Shown piece after piece: positions 1-9,072 of a stretch of 64,000 nucleotides of DNA; position 1 is the stretch's first letter; every line of letters starts with the position of its first letter. Both the position numbers and the translations under genes were made by a program. Under the pieces are notes generated by a model. That model was not told the origin of the DNA and did not search any database. It was given only the letters and a program-made list of their open reading frames with translations. Source of the DNA: Paenibacillus sp. 19GGS1-52 (GTDB taxonomy: Bacteria; Bacillota; Bacilli; Paenibacillales; Paenibacillaceae); NCBI RefSeq assembly GCF_022369515.1, contig NZ_CP059724.1:558001-622000 (forward strand), given 5' to 3'.

Positions 1-2235
1 CTGTCTGCGCAGTTTGCTGTTTCGGTAACAGGTGGTGAGACCGTCTCGCTAACCAAATACATTACTTATCATACATCCAAGGATTATGGCGAAGAGGAGC
101 TGATGGAGCGGAGTGCAAATGTGCTGCGTCTGGCAGTGGAGAACGGTTTCGAAGCCCTTGCCAAAGAGCAGCAGGGTTATCTGGATACCTTCTGGAGCCA
201 TACGGATGTGGAGATTAACGGTGACCCGGCACTTCAGCAGGGGATTCGGTTCAACGCCTTCCAGTTGCTGCAATCGGTAGGACGCGACAGCGTTACGAAC
301 ATCGGAGCCAAAGGTTTAACTGGTGAAGGTTACGAAGGACATTATTTCTGGGATACAGAAATGTATATGCTGCCCTTCTTCACCTCTACCCAACCAGAGA
401 TCAGCCGTTCGCTGCTGGACTTCCGTTATGCTACGCTTGGCAAGGCAAGGGAACGGGCCGTAGTGATGTCACAGAAAGGCGCACTCTATCCTTGGCGTAC
501 GATTGACGGGGAAGAGAACTCATCGTATTTCCCGGCAGGCACAGCGCAAGCGCATATCAATGCCGATATCGCGTATGGAATTAAGCAGTATGTGCTTGCT
601 ACGGGTGATAATGAATTTCTCGTGACTAAAGGTGCGGAGATGCTATTCGAAACCTCCCGCTTCTGGGCTGATCTGGGCCATTTTAATCCGGCCAGAGACG
701 GAGCCTTTTGCATAGATGCCGTAACGGGTCCTGATGAATACACGGCTATTGTCAACAACAATGCCTATACTAATCTAATGGTACAAGATCAGTTCAACTA
801 CGCATATGAGACGGCAAAATTACTGCGACATCAGTACCCGCAGGATTATGAACGCCTGCAGCGTGAACTCGGTCTCACAGAGGAAGAAGTAGAGGGCTGG
901 TTAGAAGCCGCCGCAAAGATGTTTATTCCCTTTGATGAGCAGTTGGGAATCTATGCACAGGACGATACCTTTCTGACCAAGAGAAAATGGGATTTCGACA
1001 ACACGCCAGCTGATAAATATCCGCTGCTGTTGAACTACCACCCTCTTGTAATCTATCGTCATCAGGTACTGAAGCAGGCGGATTTGGTGATGGCGATGTT
1101 TCTGTTGGGTGATCAATTCAGCTTAGCAGATAAGATCCGTAATTATAATTATTACGAGCCGCTTACAACACATGACTCTTCATTATCACCTTGCATCCAT
1201 AGTATTATGTCTGCGGAAATAGGTGATTTGGAGGGAGCTTACTCCTATTTCGATCGCACGGTACGAATGGATCTGGATGACATTAACCACAATGCCAAGG
1301 ACGGATTGCACATGGCGGCGATGTCAGGCTCATGGATGTCCATCGTGAATGGCTTTGGGGGCATGCGCCTTTATGATGGACAATTGTCCTTTAATCCAGT
1401 GCTGCCTTTACAATGGGATAGCTACCGTTTTAAGATTACCAATCACGGTCAACTGCTCGATATCTTTGTGGACCGGCAGGCAGTAGTCTATACGCTGCTG
1501 GAGGGTGACGGATTGGAAATCAGCCATAAGGGACATCCGATTGTGCTATCGCAAGCGGAGCCGATACGATATCCAATTACCAAGCAGCTGGAAGCCGTTA
1601 TCTTTGATCTTGATGGTGTTATCACTGATTCTGCGGAATATCACTATCAGGCGTGGAAAGCGTTGGCTGACGGGCTGGACGTGCCTTTCGATCGGGACAA
1701 GAATGAAAGGCTCAAAGGCGTTAGCCGAATGGAATCACTGGAGATCATTCTGGAGAATAGCGGTCTCAGCTTTACCAAGGCAGAGAAGGAACGGCTAGCG
1801 AAGCAGAAGAATGATAACTATAAGCTGATGATCCAGCGCATCACTCCGGCTGATCTGCTGCCAGGTATCGGCGAACTGCTAACTAGCCTTCAGGAGCAGG
1901 GCATTGCTGTCGGATTGGCTTCGGCCAGTCAGAATGCAACATTGATCCTGGAACGTCTGGAAGCCGGACATTGGTTTCAGGCGGTAGCAGACCCGGGGGA
2001 CATTCGTAAGGGCAAGCCTGATCCGGAGATTTTCTTGAGGGCAGCAGAGATGCTGGATGTTCCGCCTTGTAACTGTATCGGAATTGAGGACGCAGCGGCA
2101 GGTGTTATGGCGATCCAAGCCGCCGGAATGAAAGCAGTCGGTATTGGAAGCGTTGAGCAGTTGGGAGCTGCAGACTTGCTGCTAGCCTCCACGATTGAAT
2201 TGAGTGTGGCCAAGCTGCAGAAGCTGCTAGTCTAG
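1..2235 (+). CDS. GH65 disaccharide phosphorylase fused to beta-phosphoglucomutase (5' end outside window)
   Basis: The frame is open from base 1, so the true start and the N-terminal GH65 domain lie outside the window; 744 residues are visible. The first two thirds match GH65 phosphorylases (maltose, kojibiose, nigerose or trehalose type). The general-acid Glu sits in a GPDEY motif at 727-741, followed by NNNAYTN. From about 1590 a complete HAD-fold beta-phosphoglucomutase begins: motif FDLDGVITD has the nucleophile Asp at 1606-1608 and the acid/base Asp at 1612-1614, then a QLKGVSR-like cap region and GIEDAAAG at the end. Known chemistry of the two families: inorganic phosphate splits an alpha-glucobiose into glucose and beta-glucose 1-phosphate, and the mutase gives glucose 6-phosphate. 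Inference: one cytoplasmic chain does both steps. The disaccharide cannot be told from the visible part. Confidence 0.9.
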   Translation: MSAQFAVSVTGGETVSLTKYITYHTSKDYGEEELMERSANVLRLAVENGFEALAKEQQGYLDTFWSHTDVEINGDPALQQGIRFNAFQLLQSVGRDSVTNIGAKGLTGEGYEGHYFWDTEMYMLPFFTSTQPEISRSLLDFRYATLGKARERAVVMSQKGALYPWRTIDGEENSSYFPAGTAQAHINADIAYGIKQYVLATGDNEFLVTKGAEMLFETSRFWADLGHFNPARDGAFCIDAVTGPDEYTAIVNNNAYTNLMVQDQFNYAYETAKLLRHQYPQDYERLQRELGLTEEEVEGWLEAAAKMFIPFDEQLGIYAQDDTFLTKRKWDFDNTPADKYPLLLNYHPLVIYRHQVLKQADLVMAMFLLGDQFSLADKIRNYNYYEPLTTHDSSLSPCIHSIMSAEIGDLEGAYSYFDRTVRMDLDDINHNAKDGLHMAAMSGSWMSIVNGFGGMRLYDGQLSFNPVLPLQWDSYRFKITNHGQLLDIFVDRQAVVYTLLEGDGLEISHKGHPIVLSQAEPIRYPITKQLEAVIFDLDGVITDSAEYHYQAWKALADGLDVPFDRDKNERLKGVSRMESLEIILENSGLSFTKAEKERLAKQKNDNYKLMIQRITPADLLPGIGELLTSLQEQGIAVGLASASQNATLILERLEAGHWFQAVADPGDIRKGKPDPEIFLRAAEMLDVPPCNCIGIEDAAAGVMAIQAAGMKAVGIGSVEQLGAADLLLASTIELSVAKLQKLLV

Positions 2236-2238
2236 TCG

Positions 2239-2285
2239 AATACCCCGTCTCTTCATCCGACAAGGGAAGAGGAGACGGGGTATTT
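2239..2285 (+). terminator. Terminator after the phosphorylase-mutase gene
   Basis: A perfect 13-bp stem (2239-2251 with 2272-2284) surrounds a 20-nt loop directly after the stop codon. The T tract is poor, so termination may be partial. It also faces the end of the convergent gene at 2301. Confidence 0.6.
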
Positions 2286-2300
2286 ATGATGTGTCAAATA

Positions 2301-2750
2301 CTAAGCATTCTGCGGGAATATCTGTCCCAGATGGTGCTTCATATGCTGAATATAATCTTCAATTAGCCATTCGAGCGTGACTATATCTCCTTGGGGGAAC
2401 TGAGAGACCAGGGATAACTGAGCGGGTGTCAGATTTGAAATCACTCTCAGAACCGTTTGATTCAGACTGACCCAAAGATTTAAGATGTCGTCGGGAGAAG
2501 CATTGCCATACTGCTGAGCTTCCATCCATTTATTCTGATCATATGGAGTGAGGGGGAAAGGTTGGGGCTCGTACTGTATCTTTATGAAGCGGGATAAATT
2601 GTTAATGGCAGAATCGCACAGGTGGCCAAGAATTTGCAGTTTGGACCATTTTCCTTCCGCACGTGGTTGATTTACCTCAGCATAAGTCAAGCTACAAAAG
2701 GAAGCGGGTAATTCCGATAATAATAAGTATAGATCGTCGATAGGGGGCAT
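2301..2750 (-). CDS. DinB-like protein
   Basis: This 149-residue protein has the pattern of the DinB/YfiT four-helix superfamily: an early GKWSKLQILGHLCDSA segment with a metal-ligand-type His, and a C-terminal EDYIQHMKHHLGQI helix with the other His residues. Members are often divalent-metal proteins, some being thiol S-transferases or stress-induced proteins; the substrate here is unknown. I chose the ATG at 2750 because GAGAGG lies about 12 nt upstream. A TTG 54 bases further upstream lacks a ribosome binding site. It stands alone, convergent with the phosphorylase gene. Confidence 0.75.
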   Translation of the reverse strand: MPPIDDLYLLLSELPASFCSLTYAEVNQPRAEGKWSKLQILGHLCDSAINNLSRFIKIQYEPQPFPLTPYDQNKWMEAQQYGNASPDDILNLWVSLNQTVLRVISNLTPAQLSLVSQFPQGDIVTLEWLIEDYIQHMKHHLGQIFPQNA

Positions 2751-2954
2751 AAACAGCACTACCTCTCTTTTAAGAAATAATTTATTTAAGCAACTATACC
2801 TCAAATAAACACATTATTAGAGATGTGAAGCTTTCAATCTATAAAATTTCTTCATATAATTAAATGAAGAGGTACCGAATGAATAGGATGTCGAAACTTC
2901 CCGTTTTATACGATAAAAGCATGACTTTGAGCATAGATGAATGGGAGTGTGCTT

Positions 2955-5921
2955 ATGGGTTTAGAAAGAACACATCAGGGGATAACAAAAGTTTGGCTGA
3001 TACTACTACTAATTTTGCTCAGTGTGACACTCTATCAGCCAATGCCGGCTAGAGCAGAGGAGAACTCTTCCTCCACCCAGAATGTGTTGATTCTTAATTC
3101 GTATCACAAAGGTTTTGCCTGGACAGATGATCAGAGTAACGGGATAGAAGAGCAGCTTAAGAGCGCTAACAAGATACCGATTATTTACACTGAATATATG
3201 GACTGGAAACGGTATCCGAGCGAAGCCAGCTTGGAGCAGTTCTACGAAATGATCAAATTCAAATATGCAGCTATACATATTGACGTTATCATGACCACAG
3301 ACGACAGTGCTCTGAATTTCGCCATAAAATACCGTGAAGATCTTCTGGACAATGCGCCTATTATATTTAGTGGTGTTAATCAACTTGGCTATGACGCTAT
3401 TAAAGACCAAAGTAATATTACTGGGGTCATTGAAGAAGTTGATCCTACTGAAACCATAAGAATGGCGCGGGAGATCAATCCCTCCATCCAGAATGTTTAT
3501 GTTGTATTTGATAGTTCAGAAAGTGGAATAACTACGGGTAAAATAGTTACAGATAAGCTCTTGTCTCTGAATCTTGGGCTGCAGGTCTTCCCCATGAATC
3601 GTTTCTCCAATGAACAAATTATGCAGAAAGCGTCCACACTTACTTCGGACAGCATTATTCTCATGACTACTTATTATAGTGACTCTACCGGTAGAATTAC
3701 TGAATTCGACCGTTTCTCAAGTGAGCTTGGCAAGAACAGCAGCGTCCCAGTCTATCACATTTATGATTTCGGCTTGAACCATGGAGCCTTTGGCGGGAGC
3801 ATGATCAGCGGAAGAATTCAAGGACAGACAGCTGCTAACATGGCACTGCGTGTCCTACAGGGCGAAAGTTCCAACAACATCCCTATAGTTACAGACAATA
3901 TAGTGCGGAAGGTATTCGATTATCGTGAGTTGCAGCGTTTTGGTATTTCACTCCAACAACTGCCAGAGGGAAGCGAAGTAATAAATAAGCCCTTTTCTTT
4001 TTATGCGACCTATAAAGGACTAGTACTTAGCATCATCGGCGCCTTTACTGTACTTTTGGCCTTTATCCTCATTTTGCTATTCTATGTACAGTTGGTCAAG
4101 CGCATGCGCAAAAATCTGGAAAGAAGCAATGAACGCTTCAGCTTGGCTGCGTTTGGCGCTGATGCGGTAATCTGGGATGTGGATATGTCGACGATGATCT
4201 ACTATTTCTCGGATAGCTGGTACGAGCTGCTGGGCTACGAACGGGATGAGATTGACGAAAGCCATAAGGGCTGGAAGGATATTATTCATCCTGAAGATGC
4301 CGATCAGGACGCCCGTATGAGAAGCGATCATTTGCAGGGTCATTCTATTGATTATTACAGCGAGTATCGGCTGCGGAGCAAGTCGGGTGAATATAAGTGG
4401 TTCCAGGCTAGAGGCAAGATTCTGCGGAATGCAGCTGGTGGTTATATCCGCTTCGCCGGCTCCATGACGGATGTAACCGATCGCAAGGGTGTTGAGAACA
4501 AGCTGCAGATGAGCTATCAGGAACTGGAATCGACCTACGAGGAGCTTACGGCTCTGCAGGATGAACTGGTGGAGCAGTACAACAAGGTAGTGGAGAACCA
4601 GGAGCTACTGCAGAACAGTGAAGAGAAATATCGGGTGCTGGCGTATAATGACGTGGTAAGTGGCCTGCCTAACCGGCTTTCGTTAACCGAGGTATTGAAG
4701 AATTTTGTACAGGAGCATTCCGGTGGACACGGCGCTTTGTTCTTTCTGGATATTGATGATTTCAAATATATAAATGATACGATGGGTCACAGCTTTGGCG
4801 ACGAACTGCTGGTTAAGGTTGGGGAGCGGCTGCTGGAGCTGTCGGATGGAAGATGCAGTCATTTCCGTTTCGGCGGTGATGAATTTGTGATTTTACTAAA
4901 AGATTTAAATAATTCGGTCGAACTCATTACCTATGCGGAGTCCCTGGTTCAGGGCTTTAAGGAGCCCTTCCGGCTGCATGAGAGTATTGTTCATATCTCA
5001 ACGAGTATTGGGATTTCCCAATATCCTGAGGATGGAGATAACGCAGAAGAGCTGCTGAAGAATGCAGATATCGCTATGTACAAAGCAAAAGAGGCGGGAA
5101 AAGGCTCTTACATTCTTTATGGAAAAGCAATGCAGCAGCATTTTGATGACCGGATGATCATTGAGAAGAATTTAAGAAATGTGATTTCGAATAATGAGCT
5201 TTCCTTGCATTATCAACCGTTAGTTGATGTCAGTTCCGATGAACTCTGGGGATTTGAAGCTTTGTTACGCTGGCATAGTCCGGTGCTTGGGTTTGTGTCG
5301 CCACTATCTTTTATCAAAATTGCGGAGGATAGCCGCTTGATCGTACCTATCGGAGAATGGGTGTTGCGGACCGCCTGCCAGTTCATTAAAGATTTGCATG
5401 GAAAAGGGTATGAAGGTTATCATATCTCGGTCAATATCTCGGTGATTCAGCTGATGCTGGAGAACTTTACGGATATGGTAATGGCCGTTCTGCAGGAAAC
5501 GGGATTAGCACCTGGATACCTCGAATTGGAAATTACTGAGTCGATCTTTATGGAATCGTTTGAGATCATCAGCACTAAGTTGGATTTCCTGAAGAAAAAA
5601 GGGATCGGGATTGCGCTAGACGATTTCGGAACAGGATATTCCTCCCTTAGCTATTTGAAGCAGTTGCCAATCACCACGCTGAAGATTGATAAATCCTTTA
5701 TTGACAGCATTGACTCACCGAACAGTATGTCTTTGGCCCGATCAATCGTAACGATTGGACATGATATGGGTCTAAAGGTTACGGCAGAAGGGGTGGAAAC
5801 GCCAGAACAGTTGGCCTTCCTCGAGCGAACCAGCTGCGATAAGATTCAAGGTTACTTTATCAGCAGACCTATCCCGCAGAACGATGTTATGGAATGGGTT
5901 GATGGGAGAAAGGTGAGCTAA
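2955..5921 (+). CDS. Membrane c-di-GMP enzyme: periplasmic-type sensor, TM, PAS, GGDEF, EAL
   Basis: The protein has 988 residues. An N-terminal signal segment (about 8-35, ending ARAEE) is followed by an ABC-type substrate-binding-like extracellular domain (about 45-330, starting NVLILNSYHKG). A transmembrane helix lies near 350-380, then PAS (about 395-515), a coiled coil, GGDEF (motif GGDEF at residue 640) and EAL (EALLRW at about 768, with DDFGTGYSS, LKIDKSFI and AEGVET all present). The canonical RxxD inhibitory site before GGDEF is absent. Both catalytic motifs look intact, so it could make or degrade c-di-GMP. Inference: an extracellular ligand bound by the N-terminal domain sets the activity. 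The start at 2955 follows GGGAG with 8-nt spacing; an ATG at 2937 has a weaker site. Confidence 0.88.
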   Translation: MGLERTHQGITKVWLILLLILLSVTLYQPMPARAEENSSSTQNVLILNSYHKGFAWTDDQSNGIEEQLKSANKIPIIYTEYMDWKRYPSEASLEQFYEMIKFKYAAIHIDVIMTTDDSALNFAIKYREDLLDNAPIIFSGVNQLGYDAIKDQSNITGVIEEVDPTETIRMAREINPSIQNVYVVFDSSESGITTGKIVTDKLLSLNLGLQVFPMNRFSNEQIMQKASTLTSDSIILMTTYYSDSTGRITEFDRFSSELGKNSSVPVYHIYDFGLNHGAFGGSMISGRIQGQTAANMALRVLQGESSNNIPIVTDNIVRKVFDYRELQRFGISLQQLPEGSEVINKPFSFYATYKGLVLSIIGAFTVLLAFILILLFYVQLVKRMRKNLERSNERFSLAAFGADAVIWDVDMSTMIYYFSDSWYELLGYERDEIDESHKGWKDIIHPEDADQDARMRSDHLQGHSIDYYSEYRLRSKSGEYKWFQARGKILRNAAGGYIRFAGSMTDVTDRKGVENKLQMSYQELESTYEELTALQDELVEQYNKVVENQELLQNSEEKYRVLAYNDVVSGLPNRLSLTEVLKNFVQEHSGGHGALFFLDIDDFKYINDTMGHSFGDELLVKVGERLLELSDGRCSHFRFGGDEFVILLKDLNNSVELITYAESLVQGFKEPFRLHESIVHISTSIGISQYPEDGDNAEELLKNADIAMYKAKEAGKGSYILYGKAMQQHFDDRMIIEKNLRNVISNNELSLHYQPLVDVSSDELWGFEALLRWHSPVLGFVSPLSFIKIAEDSRLIVPIGEWVLRTACQFIKDLHGKGYEGYHISVNISVIQLMLENFTDMVMAVLQETGLAPGYLELEITESIFMESFEIISTKLDFLKKKGIGIALDDFGTGYSSLSYLKQLPITTLKIDKSFIDSIDSPNSMSLARSIVTIGHDMGLKVTAEGVETPEQLAFLERTSCDKIQGYFISRPIPQNDVMEWVDGRKVS

Positions 5922-5946
5922 GACAATCGGGGTAACGTGGCAAAAG

Positions 5947-6005
5947 AAACGGGTATTCCTACAGCCAGTTCAGTTATGGCTTAGGGGACACCCGTTTATT
6001 TTTGT
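5947..6005 (+). terminator. Terminator of the GGDEF-EAL gene
   Basis: AAACGGGT (5947-5954) pairs with ACCCGTTT (5990-5997), followed by a T-rich run to 6005. Confidence 0.65.
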
Positions 6006-6015
6006 TGAAATATCC

Positions 6016-6340
6016 TTATTTCAACAGTCTCCGCACCAACTTTACTTTGTTGCCGCAGGGTGGGTAAACGATGCCGAAGTCTATTCTAGTGCTTCTCTCC
6101 ACGATGCTTTTGCAAGGGGGAAATACAGCAAAGCTATGTTGCCCATGGTATCCGCCGATGCCCGAATGGCCAACGCCGCCAAAGGGCATATAAGTGTTTG
6201 AAACATGCGAGATCGTATCGTTGATACACCCTCCTCCGAAAGAAACCCGGCCAAGCACCTCCTGCTCCACCTGTCTATCCTCTGTGAATAGATATAGTGC
6301 CAGTGGTTCGGGTGATCGTTAATACTCTGATTAATAGCGT
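6016..6340 (-). pseudogene. Aldehyde dehydrogenase remnant (C-terminal end only)
   Basis: Reading leftwards, the translation gives a typical class 3-like ALDH C terminus: ALYLFTED, FGGGCINDT, YMPFGGVGHSGIGGYHG, then a basic tail ending LVRRLLK and a TAA at 6018-6016. Upstream of about 6297 the homologous reading switches frame: AINQSINDHP is in another frame than PLALYLFTED, and in-frame stops appear. The catalytic-Cys half of the protein is missing. The remnant abuts the stop codon of the crp-like gene at 6344. It is a dead fragment, left by deletion plus at least one frameshift. Confidence 0.8.
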
Positions 6341-6343
6341 TCC

Positions 6344-7030
6344 TTATTCATTGTTCTCCAACCAGTTCTGCATCTGCTTCCGGTCCAACAGAGTAATGAT
6401 ACGACCGCGAAAATCAATCCAGGCGCTATCGCGCAGATGCCCGATTTCACGGGAAAGAGAGGGGCGTGCCGTGTTCAGCTGCTCCGCCCATTCCTTTCGG
6501 CCGAAAGGAAGCCTGATCGAGTCAGAGGCTTGGGATTTCGCTTGCTCTAGCAGATAAAAGACAATCCGCCGCCGTAGGGTCCCAGCGGAGAGAATTTCTA
6601 TTTTTCGATTGACCATCACCAGGCGCTCCGACAGGTTCTCTATATAGTGAGACAGCATATCTGTATCGGCCGTGAACAGTCGCAGCAACTCTTGCTTGCT
6701 GATGAACATGACGTGGCACGGTTCCGCTGCAGTTACTGTAGCCGGAAAAAGGTTCTCTTTGCGAAACAATACAGCCTCGCCAAAAGTCTGGCCCTCACCC
6801 AAGCGGGCAATCGTTACACTATTGCCGTTAGGATAGATTTTCTGGACTTCTACTCGACCGGATAGCACGATACCCAGCCTATCGGCTGTTTCACCTTCAG
6901 AGAGGATCAGCTCCTTCTTATTGTAGGATTTAATATTGTAACTCATGCTTTGCAGCAGAGCTTGAATCTCTTCGACCGACTTTCCGCGGAATAGAAGACA
7001 GGCCTGCAATGTGGTGGGGTTAGGGCTCAT
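6344..7030 (-). CDS. Crp/Fnr-family transcription regulator, divergent from hcp
   Basis: The protein has 228 residues. A cyclic-nucleotide-binding-type beta barrel spans about residues 10-125 (LSEGETADRLGIVLSGRVEV, then LGEGQTFGEAVLF). A dimerisation helix and a C-terminal winged helix follow, whose recognition segment is LNTARPSLSREIGHLRDSAWI. The barrel region shows no Fnr-style N-terminal cysteine cluster, so any sensing of oxygen or NO would be by another route. It is divergent from hcp, and Crp/Fnr proteins of the HcpR type are known to control hcp in other anaerobes. Inference: it activates hcp under nitrosative stress through the palindrome at 7057. The ATG at 7030 follows CGGAGG. Confidence 0.88.
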   Translation of the reverse strand: MSPNPTTLQACLLFRGKSVEEIQALLQSMSYNIKSYNKKELILSEGETADRLGIVLSGRVEVQKIYPNGNSVTIARLGEGQTFGEAVLFRKENLFPATVTAAEPCHVMFISKQELLRLFTADTDMLSHYIENLSERLVMVNRKIEILSAGTLRRRIVFYLLEQAKSQASDSIRLPFGRKEWAEQLNTARPSLSREIGHLRDSAWIDFRGRIITLLDRKQMQNWLENNE

Positions 7031-7056
7031 ATATATCCTCCGAGTTTATCCTCTTT

Positions 7057-7106
7057 GGTAACAACTGTTACCGATTGTTTGACGCCAGTCTACTACAATG
7101 GATAAC
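7057..7106 (+). promoter_or_regulatory. Predicted Crp/Fnr-type operator and hcp promoter
   Basis: GGTAACA-AC-TGTTACC (7057-7072) is a perfect 7+7 bp inverted repeat. The best -10 hexamer is TACAAT at 7094-7099, which puts transcription start near 7106 and the palindrome centre at about -41.5. That is the class II activator position, and no good -35 box is present. A weaker inverted repeat, TGTAAAC-N5-GTTAACA, lies at 7110-7128 over the expected start region. Confidence 0.6.
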
Positions 7107-7144
7107 AGATGTAAACATTAGGTTAACAGAGGAGCGAACGTACA

Positions 7145-8797
7145 ATGAGCAGCATGTTTTGTTTTCAATGTCAGGAAGCAGCTAAAGGAACAGGCTGTAC
7201 CATTCAAGGAGTCTGCGGCAAGACCAGTGAGGTTGCTAATCTGCAAGACCTGCTGCTGTATACGCTGAAGGGGATCTCCATTTATGCAATGCAAGGAAGA
7301 GAGCTCGGCATAACAGATTTGGCAACGGAAAGATTCATCGCTGAGAGTATGTTCGCCACGATAACCAATGCTAACTTTGACCGTGAAGGCTTTATTGTAA
7401 GAGTAAGAGAGGGTATTGCTCTACGAAACCAGTGGAAGTCCAGATTGGACGGCACGGAAGCAACGATTGCTTTGGGGACTCACGATGCTGCATTATGGAC
7501 TCCAGGAACCGATGCGGAGCTGGAAGCTAAAGCGGCAAACATAGGTGTTCTGTCCACAGGCGATGAGGATATCCGTTCCTTACGCGAGCTGTTGACCTAT
7601 GGGCTGAAGGGTATGGCAGCTTATATGGAGCATGCGGCAGTACTAGGCTATCGCGAAGACGGCGTACATGTGTTTATGGAAAAAGGATTAGCTGCCACTT
7701 TGGATAACGATTTGGGTGTGGCCGAGCTGATCGATCTTGTTATGGAATGTGGTAAATTTGGTGTTGATGTGATGGCGCTGTTGGACCGGGCCAATACAAC
7801 CACTTACGGAAATCCGGAAATTACAAAGGTCAACATCGGGGTAGGTAGTCGTCCGGGTATTCTGATCAGCGGGCATGATTTATTGGATATGGAAGAGCTG
7901 CTGAAGCAGACGGAAGGCACTGGAGTCGATGTATATACACACAGCGAGATGCTGCCTGGACATTATTATCCGGCTTTCAAGAAATACGATCATCTCGTAG
8001 GGAACTACGGCAATGCCTGGTGGAAGCAGACGGAAGAATTCGCAAGCTTTAATGGACCGATTCTGATGACTACGAATTGTATCGTTCCGCCGAAGGATAG
8101 CTATATAGACCGCCTGTATACAACAGGTCATACCGGGTTCCCCGGCGTGAAGCATATTCCAGCAGGTGCCGATGGCGTGAAAGATTTCTCTGCTATTATA
8201 GAGCAAGCTAAAGGTTGCCTCGCACCAACCGAAATCGAGACCGGCGAAATTATCGGTGGATTTGCCCATGCAGCTGTCATAGGTTTGGCAGATCAGGTCG
8301 TGGAAGCCGTGAAGACCGGAGCTATCAAACAGTTCTTTGTGATGGCAGGGTGTGACGGCCGGATGAAGAGCCGGGATTACTACACAGACTTTGCTTCTGA
8401 ACTGCCGGAAGATACAGTGATTCTTACAGCAGGCTGTGCGAAGTATAAATATAATAAGCTGGAGCTTGGGAGTATCGGTGGCATTCCGCGTGTGCTGGAT
8501 GCTGGCCAATGTAACGATTCCTACTCCCTAGTCGTCATTGCGATGAAGCTGAAGGAGGTTTTCGGCCTGGAGGATATTAACGAACTGCCGATTTCCTACA
8601 ACATTGCCTGGTATGAGCAGAAAGCAGTTATTGTATTGCTGGCGCTGCTGCATCTGGGTGTGAAGAACATTCATCTTGGCCCAACTCTGCCAGCCTTCTT
8701 ATCTCCTAACGTGGCTAAAGTGCTGGTCGATAACTTTGGAATTAGCGGCATTGGTAGCGTAGAAGAGGATATGAAGCAGTTTATGGCTGTGGTCTAA
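7145..8797 (+). CDS. hcp: Hybrid cluster protein (hydroxylamine/NO reductase)
   Basis: This 550-residue cytoplasmic Fe-S protein carries the N-terminal motif C-x2-C-x8-C-x5-C (Cys6, 9, 18, 24), the spacing of the class with a [4Fe-4S] proximal cluster rather than the E. coli type. Hybrid-cluster ligands are visible in the [40 protein letters not shown] and AGQCNDSYS segments and near the C terminus. Hcp family members reduce hydroxylamine in vitro and act as NO reductases in vivo. No partner NADH oxidoreductase (hcr) is adjacent. The start follows AGAGGAG with 10-nt spacing. Confidence 0.96.
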   Translation: MSSMFCFQCQEAAKGTGCTIQGVCGKTSEVANLQDLLLYTLKGISIYAMQGRELGITDLATERFIAESMFATITNANFDREGFIVRVREGIALRNQWKSRLDGTEATIALGTHDAALWTPGTDAELEAKAANIGVLSTGDEDIRSLRELLTYGLKGMAAYMEHAAVLGYREDGVHVFMEKGLAATLDNDLGVAELIDLVMECGKFGVDVMALLDRANTTTYGNPEITKVNIGVGSRPGILISGHDLLDMEELLKQTEGTGVDVYTHSEMLPGHYYPAFKKYDHLVGNYGNAWWKQTEEFASFNGPILMTTNCIVPPKDSYIDRLYTTGHTGFPGVKHIPAGADGVKDFSAIIEQAKGCLAPTEIETGEIIGGFAHAAVIGLADQVVEAVKTGAIKQFFVMAGCDGRMKSRDYYTDFASELPEDTVILTAGCAKYKYNKLELGSIGGIPRVLDAGQCNDSYSLVVIAMKLKEVFGLEDINELPISYNIAWYEQKAVIVLLALLHLGVKNIHLGPTLPAFLSPNVAKVLVDNFGISGIGSVEEDMKQFMAVV

Positions 8798-8813
8798 CCG
8801 TATAACTATAACG

Positions 8814-8872
8814 AAATCGGCCTGTATTTCTGTACGCTCCCTATTGGAGCTGCAGATCACAGGCCGATTTTT
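8814..8872 (+). terminator. Terminator of hcp
   Basis: AAATCGGCCTGT (8814-8825) pairs perfectly with ACAGGCCGATTT (8859-8870), followed by T residues. Confidence 0.85.
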
Positions 8873-9009
8873 GGAACTATAGGAGCGATAGCGATCGCCT
8901 GAAAGCTTTCCGAAGGAAAGCTCGCTTTGAAAGCATAGGCAGTCTCCGGATTTCATCCGCTAAAGCGGAATAAATCAAGGAATCGGGAGACAACAGCGGC
9001 CGGAAATCC
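8873..9009. other. Intergenic stretch of short palindromes, no gene
   Basis: Several short self-complementary pieces lie here: GCGATAGCGATCGC, GAAAGCTTTC and ATCCGC-taaa-GCGGA. It looks like part of a dispersed intergenic repeat and leads straight into the repeat at 9010. I see no coding sequence. Confidence 0.4.
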
Positions 9010-9072
9010 AAACATTCACCGCAGTTACGATTAAAGCCGATTCTGGAAAATCTTAAGTTAAACTTATATAGC
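9010..9072 (+). repeat. Dispersed repeat, copy 1
   Basis: About 60 bp begin AAACATTCACCGCAGTT and end near CTTATATAG. The stretch matches 11951-12008 with only a few substitutions and a 4-5 base indel. It is in the same orientation as copy 2 and abuts the 3' end of the aldo/keto reductase gene. Confidence 0.85.
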
